From assembly GCA_015065425.1 (NCBI GenBank), contig SVQH01000026.1:1-45581 (forward strand): DNA of 45,581 nucleotides, in the 5' to 3' direction. How positions within the stretch are numbered: position 1 is the stretch's first letter; each line of letters opens with the position of its first letter. This document shows, in pieces, positions 12,201 through 18,283 of the stretch. Under the pieces are notes generated by a model. The model was not told the origin of the DNA. It saw nothing but the letters and a program-made list of their open reading frames with translations, and searched no databases. Both the position numbers and the translations under genes were made by a program. This DNA is from Oscillospiraceae bacterium (GTDB taxonomy: Bacteria > Bacillota > Clostridia > Oscillospirales > Acutalibacteraceae).

Positions 12201-14003
12201 CTGAGCTGCCTTTGTTGAACCGAGCTCTGTTATGGCAGTATTGTAGTCAGCTCTGAGTGCATTAGCCTTAGGCTCTGCATTTGCAATAATATTCTTTATA
12301 GAATTGAAAGAAACAAGATTATACTTTTCATATCTGATGGATTCAAAATATGAATAGAAGTCTGCAAAAGTAACCTCGTGACCGCGGTACTTAACTTCCT
12401 TGATAAGCTCATCTCTGAAAGCCTTAACATCATTAAACGTATACTGACCGCCGTTGTTGTCAGCAAATACCTTTGTAATATTTTCTGCTTCAAAGCTTGA
12501 TTCGATAGCAGTTACCTTTGCATTGAAGTATGCAGCAACCTGCTGAAGCATAAGAGCATCAACGGGGCATTCTTCACCTGCCTGTGTGTAGGGATAGCTT
12601 TCATAATTGATAGCACCCCACATAGCTTCATCTTCATTGTAAATCTCAGTCTCGTCGTGAGTCATACGGAAGATGATTTCATCATAGAGGTCTGTAAGGT
12701 CATAAATCTCAATGAGGTCTGTGAGTGTCTCAATGTGATTTGTGAACATAGCGGGGCTGTATCCGTACTGTGCCTGGAAAGCAGTCTTTGTACCCTCGGA
12801 GCAGCCGTCGATGATGCTGTATATAACGTTAGTATCCTCGAGAAGCTCAACAAGGTTAGCTCTGTTTTCGGGCACACGGACATCTGTCCATGCTTCATAA
12901 CTGTCGCGGTCTAAATAGCCGTCAACATGTGCTCCGTCTCTTATCCATTCAACAAGAGGCAGATATTTTGCAGCTTCAACAGCACCTGTACATGCATTGG
13001 CATACTGATCATAAATGCCAACCTGAGTATTGGTGATGTAGAAGTCAACGTAATAATTGTCAACGTTTGCAAGAGCCTGACTGTAGGGAAGATATGCGGG
13101 CTCTACAGCATTGAGAGTATCAAGGTCCCATGAGTAAATAACACCGGGATTTCCTCTCCATGCATTATAACCTTCCTGGAAGGAAGCTGCATTAACATAG
13201 TTAAGGTAGTTTGTTATAGCAGAAAGGTTGGGAGCGGCTGTTGTGCCATAGCTGTAAGAAGGTGCACCGGAGTTTTCATACCAGCCCTTCATTCTGTAGT
13301 AGTAGTCAGTACCGGAGTTTGTATTCTCATTGGTACCGGAACCAGTCGTTGTGGACCAGTTTGAACCGTAAGAGTCACTCTGTGCAGACTTAGCGGTAGC
13401 TGTTACCGTATAGTTAATCTGCGTATTGACATTTGCGGGAACCGCTGCTGCAGTAGCATAGTCTGTAGTAATAGCAGCCTTTACAGTACGAGTGATAACA
13501 ACAGAATTGGTCATACTTCCGGAGAAGGGAGCTGCAGGCCAGCCACCCTTGTTATAACCGGTATAGTAAGCATCTGAGCTGCTGCTGTACGAATAGTTAC
13601 CGAGAGACGGCAACAGAGTATCAACGAAATTCTGCTGATATGTATTAAGGGAAAGCTTACCCTTAATATAAGTACGCATTCTTTCGTGATGTGTGTAGCT
13701 TGCGTAATCGGCTCTTACGATAGCATACAACAGGTCAGCTATCTTATAATAGTGACCCTTGGCAGTTGTATCCGTAATCGTAACGGAAGTGCCGCTGGGA
13801 CTCGCAGCTACGTTTGCCCCTGTCAAGACACCGTCAAGCTCTGCGGTATCAAAGGCAGCCTGAAGTGCATCCCACTGTGCCTGAGTCGATGCGTCCGCTG
13901 TGGGAACGAGACTCGGAAGAGCAATGGAGAAGCAGCTCACTGCCATAAGCAGGGAGAGAAACATACTAAGAACTTTCTTTGGTAACTTAGCTCTTGTTTC
14001 CAT
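219..14003 (-). CDS. Giant secreted repeat protein (4594 aa), function unknown
   Basis: I do not recognise a named family. The ATG has a strong AGAAGGAG site about 9 bases upstream. Residues 1-39 form a Sec signal peptide (basic start, hydrophobic core, ADA-S cleavage site). Residues about 40-950 are non-repetitive, first Ser/Thr/Tyr-rich, then Asp/Glu/Tyr-rich and probably helical. From about residue 950 to 4560 there are about eight tandem units of 400-550 residues. Each unit has the same ordered signatures: a SDWT..TA block, a VLDWLLFG block, a GYKYG..PILEALG block, LLPNLLYFINANGL, a YTSANGKxAFxM block, and an ITILLSLLLDVAL block. The last residues are three Phe-rich heptads, FFQKIAE, FFQKIAD and FFRNLFS. 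There are no LPXTG, SLH or catalytic motifs. It is probably a surface or extracellular scaffold or adhesin, which is inference. It is monocistronic, with its own promoter region and terminator. Confidence 0.93.
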   Translation of the reverse strand: METRAKLPKKVLSMFLSLLMAVSCFSIALPSLVPTADASTQAQWDALQAAFDTAELDGVLTGANVAASPSGTSVTITDTTAKGHYYKIADLLYAIVRADYASYTHHERMRTYIKGKLSLNTYQQNFVDTLLPSLGNYSYSSSSDAYYTGYNKGGWPAAPFSGSMTNSVVITRTVKAAITTDYATAAAVPANVNTQINYTVTATAKSAQSDSYGSNWSTTTGSGTNENTNSGTDYYYRMKGWYENSGAPSYSYGTTAAPNLSAITNYLNYVNAASFQEGYNAWRGNPGVIYSWDLDTLNAVEPAYLPYSQALANVDNYYVDFYITNTQVGIYDQYANACTGAVEAAKYLPLVEWIRDGAHVDGYLDRDSYEAWTDVRVPENRANLVELLEDTNVIYSIIDGCSEGTKTAFQAQYGYSPAMFTNHIETLTDLIEIYDLTDLYDEIIFRMTHDETEIYNEDEAMWGAINYESYPYTQAGEECPVDALMLQQVAAYFNAKVTAIESSFEAENITKVFADNNGGQYTFNDVKAFRDELIKEVKYRGHEVTFADFYSYFESIRYEKYNLVSFNSIKNIIANAEPKANALRADYNTAITELGSTKAAQIYGNYPEQIDEFIKSLYSTLYNRSRQQLFNLLDSAFDIDENTLAFDGKQADEVTNANFSAVKRNIANIDVALYEWVLANCTGSQYDLYTLKTWYSFIPEYQKAIEDVIALAWGAFKQVQLDTPAGSGYYTTRYAQEKDMVREEYLDQDDYVVNEQKILTVIGKLDGFITSEAFTKLIGVYRENEEIDPETGDVLPAIHTLSEYIENLLLDMLFNDEMINTIVGMLFPMLVDLIGGLIENLFVPGETVLPDESWLATPSNSAADGALDLAGILAGLGGVEDLTLKKGVLDAYFNGKQGTPRLAKAFSDLGIKIYPVYLAEALASTANGKAGKYNAFISALRTANEDWTYFDRIGNNDGEVTGEDLANYSWGVNDYTTFTQVIGDVFTSVIPVLQVLFTNYTYETPRIDRLIYAYCDEAEASYNIPVIGDADVFIEGLSAYGHLKLVLNGVQGYNNVWGTLFETLGISATINNNNPTVTNPLSTTFGTSGNGATAAQFANALFVPLLSLVEKLAAKPIDTVMGIIPNLMQSVSYGFVQPLLNALSTQIQIKATIEIQGFDKAAALWEWANLGGLLGLFTGVINDALVDIVDVPVDLNLGSLLDLEELLKVEDLSDINGIINNFLVSDEEDEDESGDTPAIDFSTISIPDINAGMWASLGTKVQASSIRSQNFNNNLGGKQRYTIEADKADMLYAILDWLLKFIAVDGNLSGLMATLAGTELPAEVDAILAGINADDALAALVELFLPQDYTLEDYDWYQSNEEGSRYNLTSADFVYLKYANNWTREKASYLYNNVDAMANTIVNMIDPEMLAEHNGSVNEYLLDLINEMFNNEGIMNVIDLVVGIGEGLKDQDMIVNLIKDQISSGGADAGVDLLTWYKSFGYLTYDYSDKYDEETGELIVDEFKPLKPGEAGYVNEFPALAVDVKETVNDEGEAVKEYYWYLNGEPLVDGADNAREIFAGIFCELLKPLAPILGLLFTGTDLGLFNNAIVINGAECYTGAIIPVYEMLGIYDMKTQAEYNADYKDDSAAGFEYLVDKLFDRVTELLTIDTVMVDGAIVEYGPVQKIIDMLPSLFYFIQSDGISTLLKNLLHPIWNLVDTIRPIADVDLDAFIHQFLTSFLGLVYDKNDTVNYPSAPLVDLLMGMLDLGFETPEYSEAQAAEDKALVDGIYKLSIESLDLETIYFVVETMFGIDLSPLSYALEGMCVPYERDGNTYGVRAYASKSGKTAYTLDYNGPDTLTVTFSAIIDLLMYGDNAAALDRMLGFAQEILPDEEGNLDNISAQGILEALLVILEDKADSMGEQPNWDYLLENKMVFGVAEDGITDISKEWVDGDYQTLQTYSDLSMYHSINNLNYYTDWTEDTAKATDEVLKNVLDYVITMIDEDATDFGSFIDELLTTEVFTADTVKSLVDLIGQLFDVIPLELLSIIDTLLETKVQNWAKYVQQVEILDEGGNGTGEYEWTAKASYKWWADPESADYIDTKDEFINAIAEILAPVSKLLGVIFLGSDYRLFYTIDNGPGSVGYGDDAIVINGLNAYAKGIIPIFEALGLDLSNYKPEKYEVGVNEDGYMIYDEELFVHDFVEILSNFIDLLAADPVNWLVDTLPGLVYFINANGLSVSLMNIVDSLVDVLDIINGLLDEDQRIDLTNIQGIDLTNLTLQGIFNLITSFTGIYVNGELNEYIGSLYVGQLKAYTSANGLTAFTMEYSTVEERHDMITILLALLVEIIADEGTYVGENGELVPYSNPQAIDALINGDDEEATDYVSGILGALRDPESVVYKDINWNYFDETLDLTEKDEDGKILVPGYAFQYLNYTTDWTYDSASKTAEGFEDLILGVLGMTGVVEEGANLSDTLKEMLNLEDIFTGETLQSLLDLISPLLFGEDAVLNQSLIELIGAVLGADLTGWNYEYAFESKAEGETYTLDAETGLEYRMTTVEGVDHEVKTYAISDRDDFITGATVLFRPAYRLLSWLLFGEGYEFFNGNTESTADDVLITIQGSDGYKEGLALLLEALGCTGLGVEAKYKTVDENGKITVDMELFVTDLANSLFTRIDEILNNPVDEIVNLLPELLYFINAGGLQVSIGNLVAGPLNLVNTFAEITGDSSLSVDGLLQDVLRDATGNEELVFTLDGINLQYVFELVEMFTGLEITDAVGNKLAYFYMGEIIPYTSASGKLAYRMRFSNDEDFADFITILLSFVIDVALWDGNAAAIEELADLDPGLVQAIVAAIKESYTIEIKDIDWFYFDESIDSENFEVIPGTTTVDLPGRTINYLSYASDWNKQTADFLFQNRNELISAVLSMTGSEETTVAEILANSFSLNEDLYTAENLNAILDLVTELTSGLDAAITDLLDIIINVDLGVFNTMARFTDDEITDRVSFVNGLYKVLYPAFPVLDWLLFADDLQYFDKKTEDGIQILINLPGAEGYKYAFVPLFEALGVTLPQVKEGDKTEDVFYALVNNVLARAEAILANPVDEALALLPNLLYFINANGLSAVVNNLAGGVLSLLDTVNEVLPEEDRISIEKFLAEALGVDESEVSLDNFDLLYLIKLAEKATGLAISEVLTDAKIDKFYLGQMEYYTSANGKPAFRMVYSATEGGAEMLTILVNLLLEVALYKNEETGADNAKALETLLELDEGTITDIIEIIPTLGAEPNYVDYDWNYMGGEIDPVTYDITLPKTAFINYFTYKSDITQETANFFYDNIGNLITGILGMTGAAEDADTIEEILAGSFNLYQAEYLNAIVDLTAELYELADKKLIEVAGAVLGIDVSLWEGLEYTDAEIYDRETFAAGLTEVITPVFRVLDWLLFGDSFEFFVKNTDGKTTLLKIAGNEGYKYGLAPILEAIGVDLPTLVPAPSCATMFRPVIDAVLARYDEIMGDVVNEALELLPNLLYFINANGLGTAVNNLAGSVLNVLDVLNENGIVDLDLNELLGIDITNLDLEAVFTLLEDMEVLGDFEINNAFRGYTTVNADGTVTFVRDVNGENILQKFYIGDIDPYVSSTGELAYKMHLTEQSRGDIIVLVLSLALDLVLYGDNASVLEEMLELDEGLIKTIAALFAQKMEFTPTGMNWVYFLGLEGEELDAAVNNVLEGKFNELPELPERTLHYIEYDNNWSEETAEYLVDNLPDIVDLVIAMATDSASLNDLITSNLNIYTNEMANTIIGAVADLLKDLDEYLITAAGALLGADVEALINYEATNVIDKASFCKALATAFGGVGEILDLVLFGEDYELLTKLENGEPALLTISGGDGYVNGLAPILSMLGVDTDIGEIPAAQGELSVTEQVLETILLRVCDRIDEILANPFDEVFDILLNLFYFVNADGLTAAVNNILLPVNYILEGVGSALGEDMSLAELIGFDLSDLSFEGISKILKEETGIDLWGAVGDYLGTFYFGELEYYEYAQGKGAFKMVYTEDEEEHDFITIVLSVVLDVFVYEGNKDALVELFGEDGEGIYNVIMAFLTDSEVEVPMQGFSWILTDKADTGEILSPITMGGSYDYMYGPLYTREMGEYITKWLASFIDTMIVLLGVEDDNGEIYDGLQDILDSLIGTSIYKTDLLETIVDAITGLIGDLKESIGDELYAHIAAILKSALGIDVSVWDNYKVEAFADGDKDAFVNGLLEFLQPVYPLLAWLLTDEDLAFFNKDDGIDGSVVSDENSYVIIHGAEGYAYGIIPILEALGCHDEVLTPAEYKEKAAGDPEALLRYIIDPLLNKVDTILADPLNEIFGILPGVIYFLNSNGLDTAFKNVINAVIRVLETIEPLTGEIDLYEVIGFDFQVNIDGLIEQLLNSLTEEVGFDLTDTLNGAIAELTLGQVVSFTSKNGEKAYTMQYATGADSVDLVTTILRVVLTFISVPENVTAIEALLQDSLSGDGYTFLCSLLENFSQMAASEGGMDEIMYTVYHIFYAANVAAHKTNDWLEEFNGDYSFLNQLFATSDLAFLRQIEISLGGLLNKYTGDIIDDNAVAPNGFIRFFQKIAEFFQKIADFFRNLFS
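249..291 (-). repeat. Short tandem duplication encoding the Phe-rich C-terminal heptads
   Basis: ATCTTCTGGAAGAAT occurs twice in direct repeat 21 bases apart. On the coding strand this gives two nearly identical heptads, FFQKIAE and FFQKIAD, followed by FFRNLFS at the C terminus. Phe-Phe pairs every seven residues would form an amphipathic helix with one aromatic face. Confidence 0.7.
300..11150 (-). repeat. About eight tandem protein-level repeats inside the giant gene
   Basis: The YFINANGL signature recurs near positions 990, 2245, 3515, 4737, 5975, 7365 and 8975, with a degenerate relative (IIPNLMQS) near 10620. Unit lengths from the N-terminal end are about 547, 537, 463, 413, 407, 423 and 418 residues. 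The units near 3.5 and 4.7 kb are also close at DNA level over the signature, differing by only a few bases across about 50. The N-terminal units are longer and more diverged. The pattern suggests growth by recent internal duplication in the C-terminal half. Confidence 0.85.
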
Positions 14004-14102
14004 AAAAACACTCCTTCTTTTTTAGATTAGTTTTGAGAAACTAATACAAATACACCGTATACCCTGTTTTTGGGGGCACTACGGGTATAATATATCATCA
14101 AT

Positions 14103-14132
14103 ATGATACCACAACCCGTCAACACAAGTCAA
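14103..14132 (-). promoter_or_regulatory. Candidate promoter of the giant gene
   Basis: On the minus strand, TTGACT (14132-14127) and TATCAT (14108-14103) are 18 bases apart, giving a leader of about 95 bases. A second TTGAC copy lies just inside the spacer, and TATTAT-like hexamers further downstream leave the exact start uncertain. Confidence 0.4.
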
Positions 14133-14256
14133 CACAGCAGTTTACTGCGATTTATATAAAATTTACAATTCAAAAATGGTTGTTTTTCACAACCAAGGTA
14201 GTAATTGTTTTATCTGCATATAAATTTAATGAACAATTTGTTAACAAAACCAATTC

Positions 14257-14285
14257 TTGACGATTATATATATAATGTATATAAT
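14257..14285 (+). promoter_or_regulatory. Promoter of the three-gene membrane protein operon
   Basis: TTGACG (14257-14262), a 17-base AT-rich spacer and TATAAT (14280-14285) lie just upstream of the GT-C gene. The ribosome binding site GGAAAGG follows at about 14302. Confidence 0.75.
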
Positions 14286-14315
14286 TAAATTATAAATCTA
14301 CGGAAAGGTTGCATT

Positions 14316-16121
14316 ATGGATAAGCTATTAACCAAACTCAAAATACTGTCAAAAACGGATGTTGCGGCTGCTGTTCTTATGGCGGCGGCTTTCGTATATC
14401 TTTTTGTTACGGCGTCCTTTGACGGAACCATATCCGACGAGGCTTTTTACATATCCGTACCTTACCGCTTAATGAACGGTGACGGGCTTTTTACGGACGA
14501 ATGGCATCTGTCACAGCTGTCGGCTGTGCTTTTATATCTTCCCGTAAAGCTGTATACAGGCATTACGGGCGGCACGGCAGGGATAATTCTTTTTATAAGA
14601 AGACTTTTCTGCATTATGCAGCTTACAGTCGGTGCATTTACGTATAAGACACTGCACAAAGAAGGGCTCTCTGCTGTCATAATCAGCCTTTCATTTATGC
14701 TGTATTCAGTAATAGGACTCAACACACTGAGCTATAATACAATGGGAGTCGCTCTCCTTCTTGTCATGATTTGTGTTTCCTATTCTCTTTCCGAAAAGCC
14801 GTCACTTCTCAAAATGTTTTTCCTCGGCTCTCTTACGGCAATGTTTATACTGTGTCAGCCTGTGGGAGTATTTTTATATCTTATATATTTCACAGCCGTC
14901 CTGTGTATCATAATAATATGCAGGGCAAAAAATAAAAATATTCCCTTCCCCTTCAGACCTGTGTCTTTTATGATGACGGTTCTCGGCATTCTGCCTGTTT
15001 TAGCATTTTTCCTGTATCTTCTTCTTAAAAATTCGGACATTGAAACAATTATCAAATGTGTTCCCGGTATACTTTCCGATGTAGAACACATGGAAATTAC
15101 CGATACCCTCGGAATTGAAACCTTTTCTGCAGTGCAATTTTTTATTGATATGACCATGGCGGCAGGTGCAATACCTCTTATTATAACCGCGACGCTTATA
15201 ATCGTCTCTGTCATAATAAAAAAGAAAAATAAAAACCTTGCAGTAATCATCACATCTTCCGCACTCATAGTATTTACCCTTGTTTTCTGGTTCCGTCTGT
15301 TCTTTATGAACAACACCACAGAGACCGACGACATAAACTTCTTTTTCTTCCCCCTCGCACTTTCGGGAATTGCATTTTATCTTCTCAGTGAAAAGAAAAA
15401 CAACATGGTATTCATTCTTTTCTGGTGTACGGGAATACTGTATGCACTGTTTATGACCATAAGCTCAAATCTCCGTCTTCACGCAAGTGTAAACGGCTAT
15501 ATAATTGCCGCCGCAGGCTCTCTCATACTCACAAAAAATCTTCTCGGAGAAATAAAAACAAAAAATACGGGGGACAAGCTTCAAAAAATATCTGCCGCCG
15601 TGCTTATTACCGCTGTTTTCGGTTTTTCCGTATTCCACACAGGTACCGCAGTTTTAAATTTTGTCATATTAAGAGCATCTTTTCAGAGTGCAAAAATGAC
15701 TCAGGGAATATATTCAGGAATGACACTTCCGTCGGATCAGGCACTCACATACACTGATATTTATAATGATGCAATAAAAATCAAAGAGCTTATAAAACCG
15801 GATGATAAGATATTTATTATCGAAAACATACCTGCACTGTATCTCGACGGAGAATTTAATATGGGTGTTCATTCCGGATGGTTTATTGCGGAACAGCTGG
15901 CAGTTCCCGAAATAAGAGACCGTTTCAGAAATTATTATGAAATAAACCCCGAAAACTTACCGGAGTTTGTATATGTCCCGGCTTATACATATACCGAAAC
16001 CGGACTTGCCCCCGTAAATCCGAAAAAACTTTCAGATTTTGCATACGCTCTTTTCGAGGGAGAAGCCGAGGATATCGGAAGCGGTTTACTTATAACGGTA
16101 AAAGGAATAAAAGATGAATAA
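14316..16121 (+). CDS. GT-C fold glycosyltransferase-like polytopic membrane protein (ArnT/PMT, GT39-like)
   Basis: The 601-residue protein has an N-terminal membrane segment followed by an acidic SDEAFY motif at the start of the first extracellular loop (residues about 38-43). That position matches the Asp/Glu dyad of GT-C enzymes, which transfer sugars from polyprenyl-phosphate donors outside the membrane. About ten further hydrophobic segments follow, then a soluble C-terminal domain of about 130 residues. It is the first gene of an operon and overlaps the next gene by 8 bases. The GT-C assignment rests on topology and the dyad; donor and acceptor are unknown. A pure surface-polymer membrane protein without catalytic activity is the alternative. 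Confidence 0.6.
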   Translation: MDKLLTKLKILSKTDVAAAVLMAAAFVYLFVTASFDGTISDEAFYISVPYRLMNGDGLFTDEWHLSQLSAVLLYLPVKLYTGITGGTAGIILFIRRLFCIMQLTVGAFTYKTLHKEGLSAVIISLSFMLYSVIGLNTLSYNTMGVALLLVMICVSYSLSEKPSLLKMFFLGSLTAMFILCQPVGVFLYLIYFTAVLCIIIICRAKNKNIPFPFRPVSFMMTVLGILPVLAFFLYLLLKNSDIETIIKCVPGILSDVEHMEITDTLGIETFSAVQFFIDMTMAAGAIPLIITATLIIVSVIIKKKNKNLAVIITSSALIVFTLVFWFRLFFMNNTTETDDINFFFFPLALSGIAFYLLSEKKNNMVFILFWCTGILYALFMTISSNLRLHASVNGYIIAAAGSLILTKNLLGEIKTKNTGDKLQKISAAVLITAVFGFSVFHTGTAVLNFVILRASFQSAKMTQGIYSGMTLPSDQALTYTDIYNDAIKIKELIKPDDKIFIIENIPALYLDGEFNMGVHSGWFIAEQLAVPEIRDRFRNYYEINPENLPEFVYVPAYTYTETGLAPVNPKKLSDFAYALFEGEAEDIGSGLLITVKGIKDE

Positions 16122-17340
16122 GTTAAAAGATATTTTACTGAAATCAAAATATGAGCTGTCGCTTTTTGCGGCTTTATGCATGAACTTCCTGCTTTTCTTT
16201 ACAAAAAACGATATAATGTCGGATGCGATATATCCCATTCATCTCGTTGATCTGAAGATAGGCTTTATCAGCCGTACCCTTGTCGGGACAATTAACGGTT
16301 TGCTGTTTCAGAATCCGACGAAAGCAGAGGTTACCTTTATACAAACAATAGTATGCATAATAACATTTTTTCTTACTTCGGTTTTTCTGGGGAAATGCAT
16401 ACGAAAAGCTGATGAAAACAGCGGCAGAATTTTGTTTGTTATAAGTCTTATTATCGCAGTATTCCCTTATGGCTTTATGACTTTTATCAATCTTTTTGAA
16501 CTGCTTGACATCTATTGGCTGCTGTCTGCTGTTCTGTGTCTGATTTCAGCCGAAAACAAAGCAACAGCCCTGCTTATCCCCGTATTTATAATAGTGGGAC
16601 TATGGTCACACTACGCCTTTTTACTGGCGTTTATGCCTGTCATATATATTCTGTGTTTCAGTTTTTGTCTTAAACATAAAAGCAAATATGCATATATTCT
16701 CACAGCATTTATGATAGCGGTAAGTGTTCCTGCAACGCTTTATTTCTTTGCAACAAACCGTACTTTCAATGTCATTTCTTTCAGTGAGTTTGAAGACTAT
16801 ATAATGAACAAAGCAGGAGACAAAATAATCTTGTTTGAGCCTTACTGCGGTGAAGTTTTCCGTCCCATGGAAGAATTCCCCTTTGAGCATTACGAAGAGG
16901 TTTATTCTCTCCCCGGCTGGGTAAAAGATGCGTCACCGTCGGTTCAGACTTTATACTGTTCCTTTTTCTTTGCTTTTGCAGACAGCAGTGTGCCCGGAGT
17001 AATAACGGATATTATTCTCGTAATTCCCGTCGTTCTTTTCTTTGAAGCGATATGGAAAAAAGCAATGAGCACGACAGAAGACAAAAAAGAAAAATTCATA
17101 TATTTCCTCTGTCTTATCTCTCCGATAATACAGCTTATTGCTTGTTTAACCTCCTCTGACACATCAAGGTGGCTGTCAATTATGGTAATATCAAGTCTTT
17201 TCTTGCTTGCTTTATTTATAAAAGAAAAAACAGCTCCCGTAAGTGAGGCATTATGCAGCATAACGGAAAAGCTTGAAAAACATAAGGCTCCGCTTTTATT
17301 TGTACTTCTGTTTTATTTAACAATAGTATTTGTATGGTGA
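16114..17340 (+). CDS. Polytopic membrane protein, function unknown
   Basis: The 408-residue protein has about ten hydrophobic segments and a central soluble loop (residues about 210-275) rich in Glu, Phe and Tyr. The ATG overlaps the end of the preceding gene by 8 bases, with an AAAAGGAA site inside that gene, so the two are probably translationally coupled. I recognise no family signature; an early Asp-containing loop (NDIMSDAIYP) after the first membrane segment is compatible with a GT-C or polysaccharide polymerase-like protein, but this is weak. Context suggests it acts with the GT-C-like upstream gene on a surface glycan. Confidence 0.7.
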   Translation: MNKLKDILLKSKYELSLFAALCMNFLLFFTKNDIMSDAIYPIHLVDLKIGFISRTLVGTINGLLFQNPTKAEVTFIQTIVCIITFFLTSVFLGKCIRKADENSGRILFVISLIIAVFPYGFMTFINLFELLDIYWLLSAVLCLISAENKATALLIPVFIIVGLWSHYAFLLAFMPVIYILCFSFCLKHKSKYAYILTAFMIAVSVPATLYFFATNRTFNVISFSEFEDYIMNKAGDKIILFEPYCGEVFRPMEEFPFEHYEEVYSLPGWVKDASPSVQTLYCSFFFAFADSSVPGVITDIILVIPVVLFFEAIWKKAMSTTEDKKEKFIYFLCLISPIIQLIACLTSSDTSRWLSIMVISSLFLLALFIKEKTAPVSEALCSITEKLEKHKAPLLFVLLFYLTIVFVW

Positions 17341-17344
17341 AAGT

Positions 17345-18283
17345 ATGAAAAGAAAAACAAATCACAACAAAATACTTTTTCTGATGCTCCCCCTTACGGC
17401 TCTCGCATTGTATATAATGAGAATAGTATCGGGTTATAATAACTCCGACGGCATGGTCTATATAGGGTATGCTTCATCATATCCTCTGATCCTTTTCACA
17501 GAATATGCATTGATTACACTGCTTTTCATTGTGCATACCGGAAAAACAAAAAAGAACGGTGAACTGAGCTTATACATTTTACCGCTGATGCTGTTTTCCG
17601 CTCTCGGCATGATGAGAATTGATGCCGACAGTATGATAACAAGCCGTGAAGCGAACCACGCACCTGCTGTCATGTTTATTATTCTTTTTGCGGCACTTGT
17701 TATAATGGCATTTTCGGGATTCACCGTGACGGGAGCGACAGGAACCGTTTTGGGAACGGCTCTTTTCCCCGCCTTCGGACTGTCTTTCTCACCCTTTATT
17801 GCCGCCGCCGCTTTCTTACTGAAAGACAAGAGCAAAAAAGATAAAACTCTGTCAATAATACTCAATTCTCTTCTGAGTGTTGCCGCCGCAGTTTACAGTA
17901 TATTCAGACTTGAAATGACAGAGTTTGCTTTCAGCAAAAAATATATCCCCACTCTTTTTCTCACGGTAGTTCTGTTTATATTTTTCACGGTGAAAAAAGA
18001 ATATAAATTAATTCCTCTTGCCGTTCTTCCCCTGTTTCCTCTTATGTCGGGAATACTTTTTGATACTTTTTCAACTCCCGCATATACCCTTGCGGCAAGT
18101 GTTGCACCTCTTGTAATTACTCTCGGCACTGCCGTGACGGCAGGAGAAAATGAAAAATTAAAGGGCTATGCACAAAAACTTGCACATAACCCTGCAGTGT
18201 ATATAATTTCCGCCGTTTTCATTCTTCATACGGCTTGTCTGATATTTGTAAATCCCGGCTTCTTCCGAGATGCTTATGTATAA
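17345..18283 (+). CDS. Polytopic membrane protein, function unknown
   Basis: I chose the ATG at 17345 (312 residues, starting MKRKTNHNK), four bases after the stop of the preceding gene; a TTG at 17330 is possible but has no better ribosome binding site. About nine hydrophobic segments span nearly the whole length, with Lys-rich cytoplasmic loops (KDKSKKDK). It is the third gene of the membrane protein operon. Its last 65 bases overlap the convergent Lgt-like gene, and both reading frames remain protein-like there. No family is recognised. Confidence 0.65.
   Translation: MKRKTNHNKILFLMLPLTALALYIMRIVSGYNNSDGMVYIGYASSYPLILFTEYALITLLFIVHTGKTKKNGELSLYILPLMLFSALGMMRIDADSMITSREANHAPAVMFIILFAALVIMAFSGFTVTGATGTVLGTALFPAFGLSFSPFIAAAAFLLKDKSKKDKTLSIILNSLLSVAAAVYSIFRLEMTEFAFSKKYIPTLFLTVVLFIFFTVKKEYKLIPLAVLPLFPLMSGILFDTFSTPAYTLAASVAPLVITLGTAVTAGENEKLKGYAQKLAHNPAVYIISAVFILHTACLIFVNPGFFRDAYV

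Larger units (their letters stand above)
14004..14315. other. Divergent 312-base intergenic region
   Basis: It separates the giant gene (leftward) from the GT-C operon (rightward) and holds a promoter for each. On the leftward leader side an inverted repeat (TATACCC near 14060 and GGGTATA near 14091) encloses about 18-20 bases and could form a leader hairpin in the giant gene's mRNA. No gene, riboswitch or RNA family was recognised here. Confidence 0.5.

Noticed and set aside
14040-14110. A known riboswitch in the leader of the giant gene
   Set aside because: Only one short stem is visible; none of the conserved cores I know (c-di-GMP, SAM, TPP, glycine and others) could be found.
14855-15334. 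A 159-codon leftward frame within the GT-C gene
   Set aside because: It is antisense to a clear multi-helix membrane protein, with no start signal.
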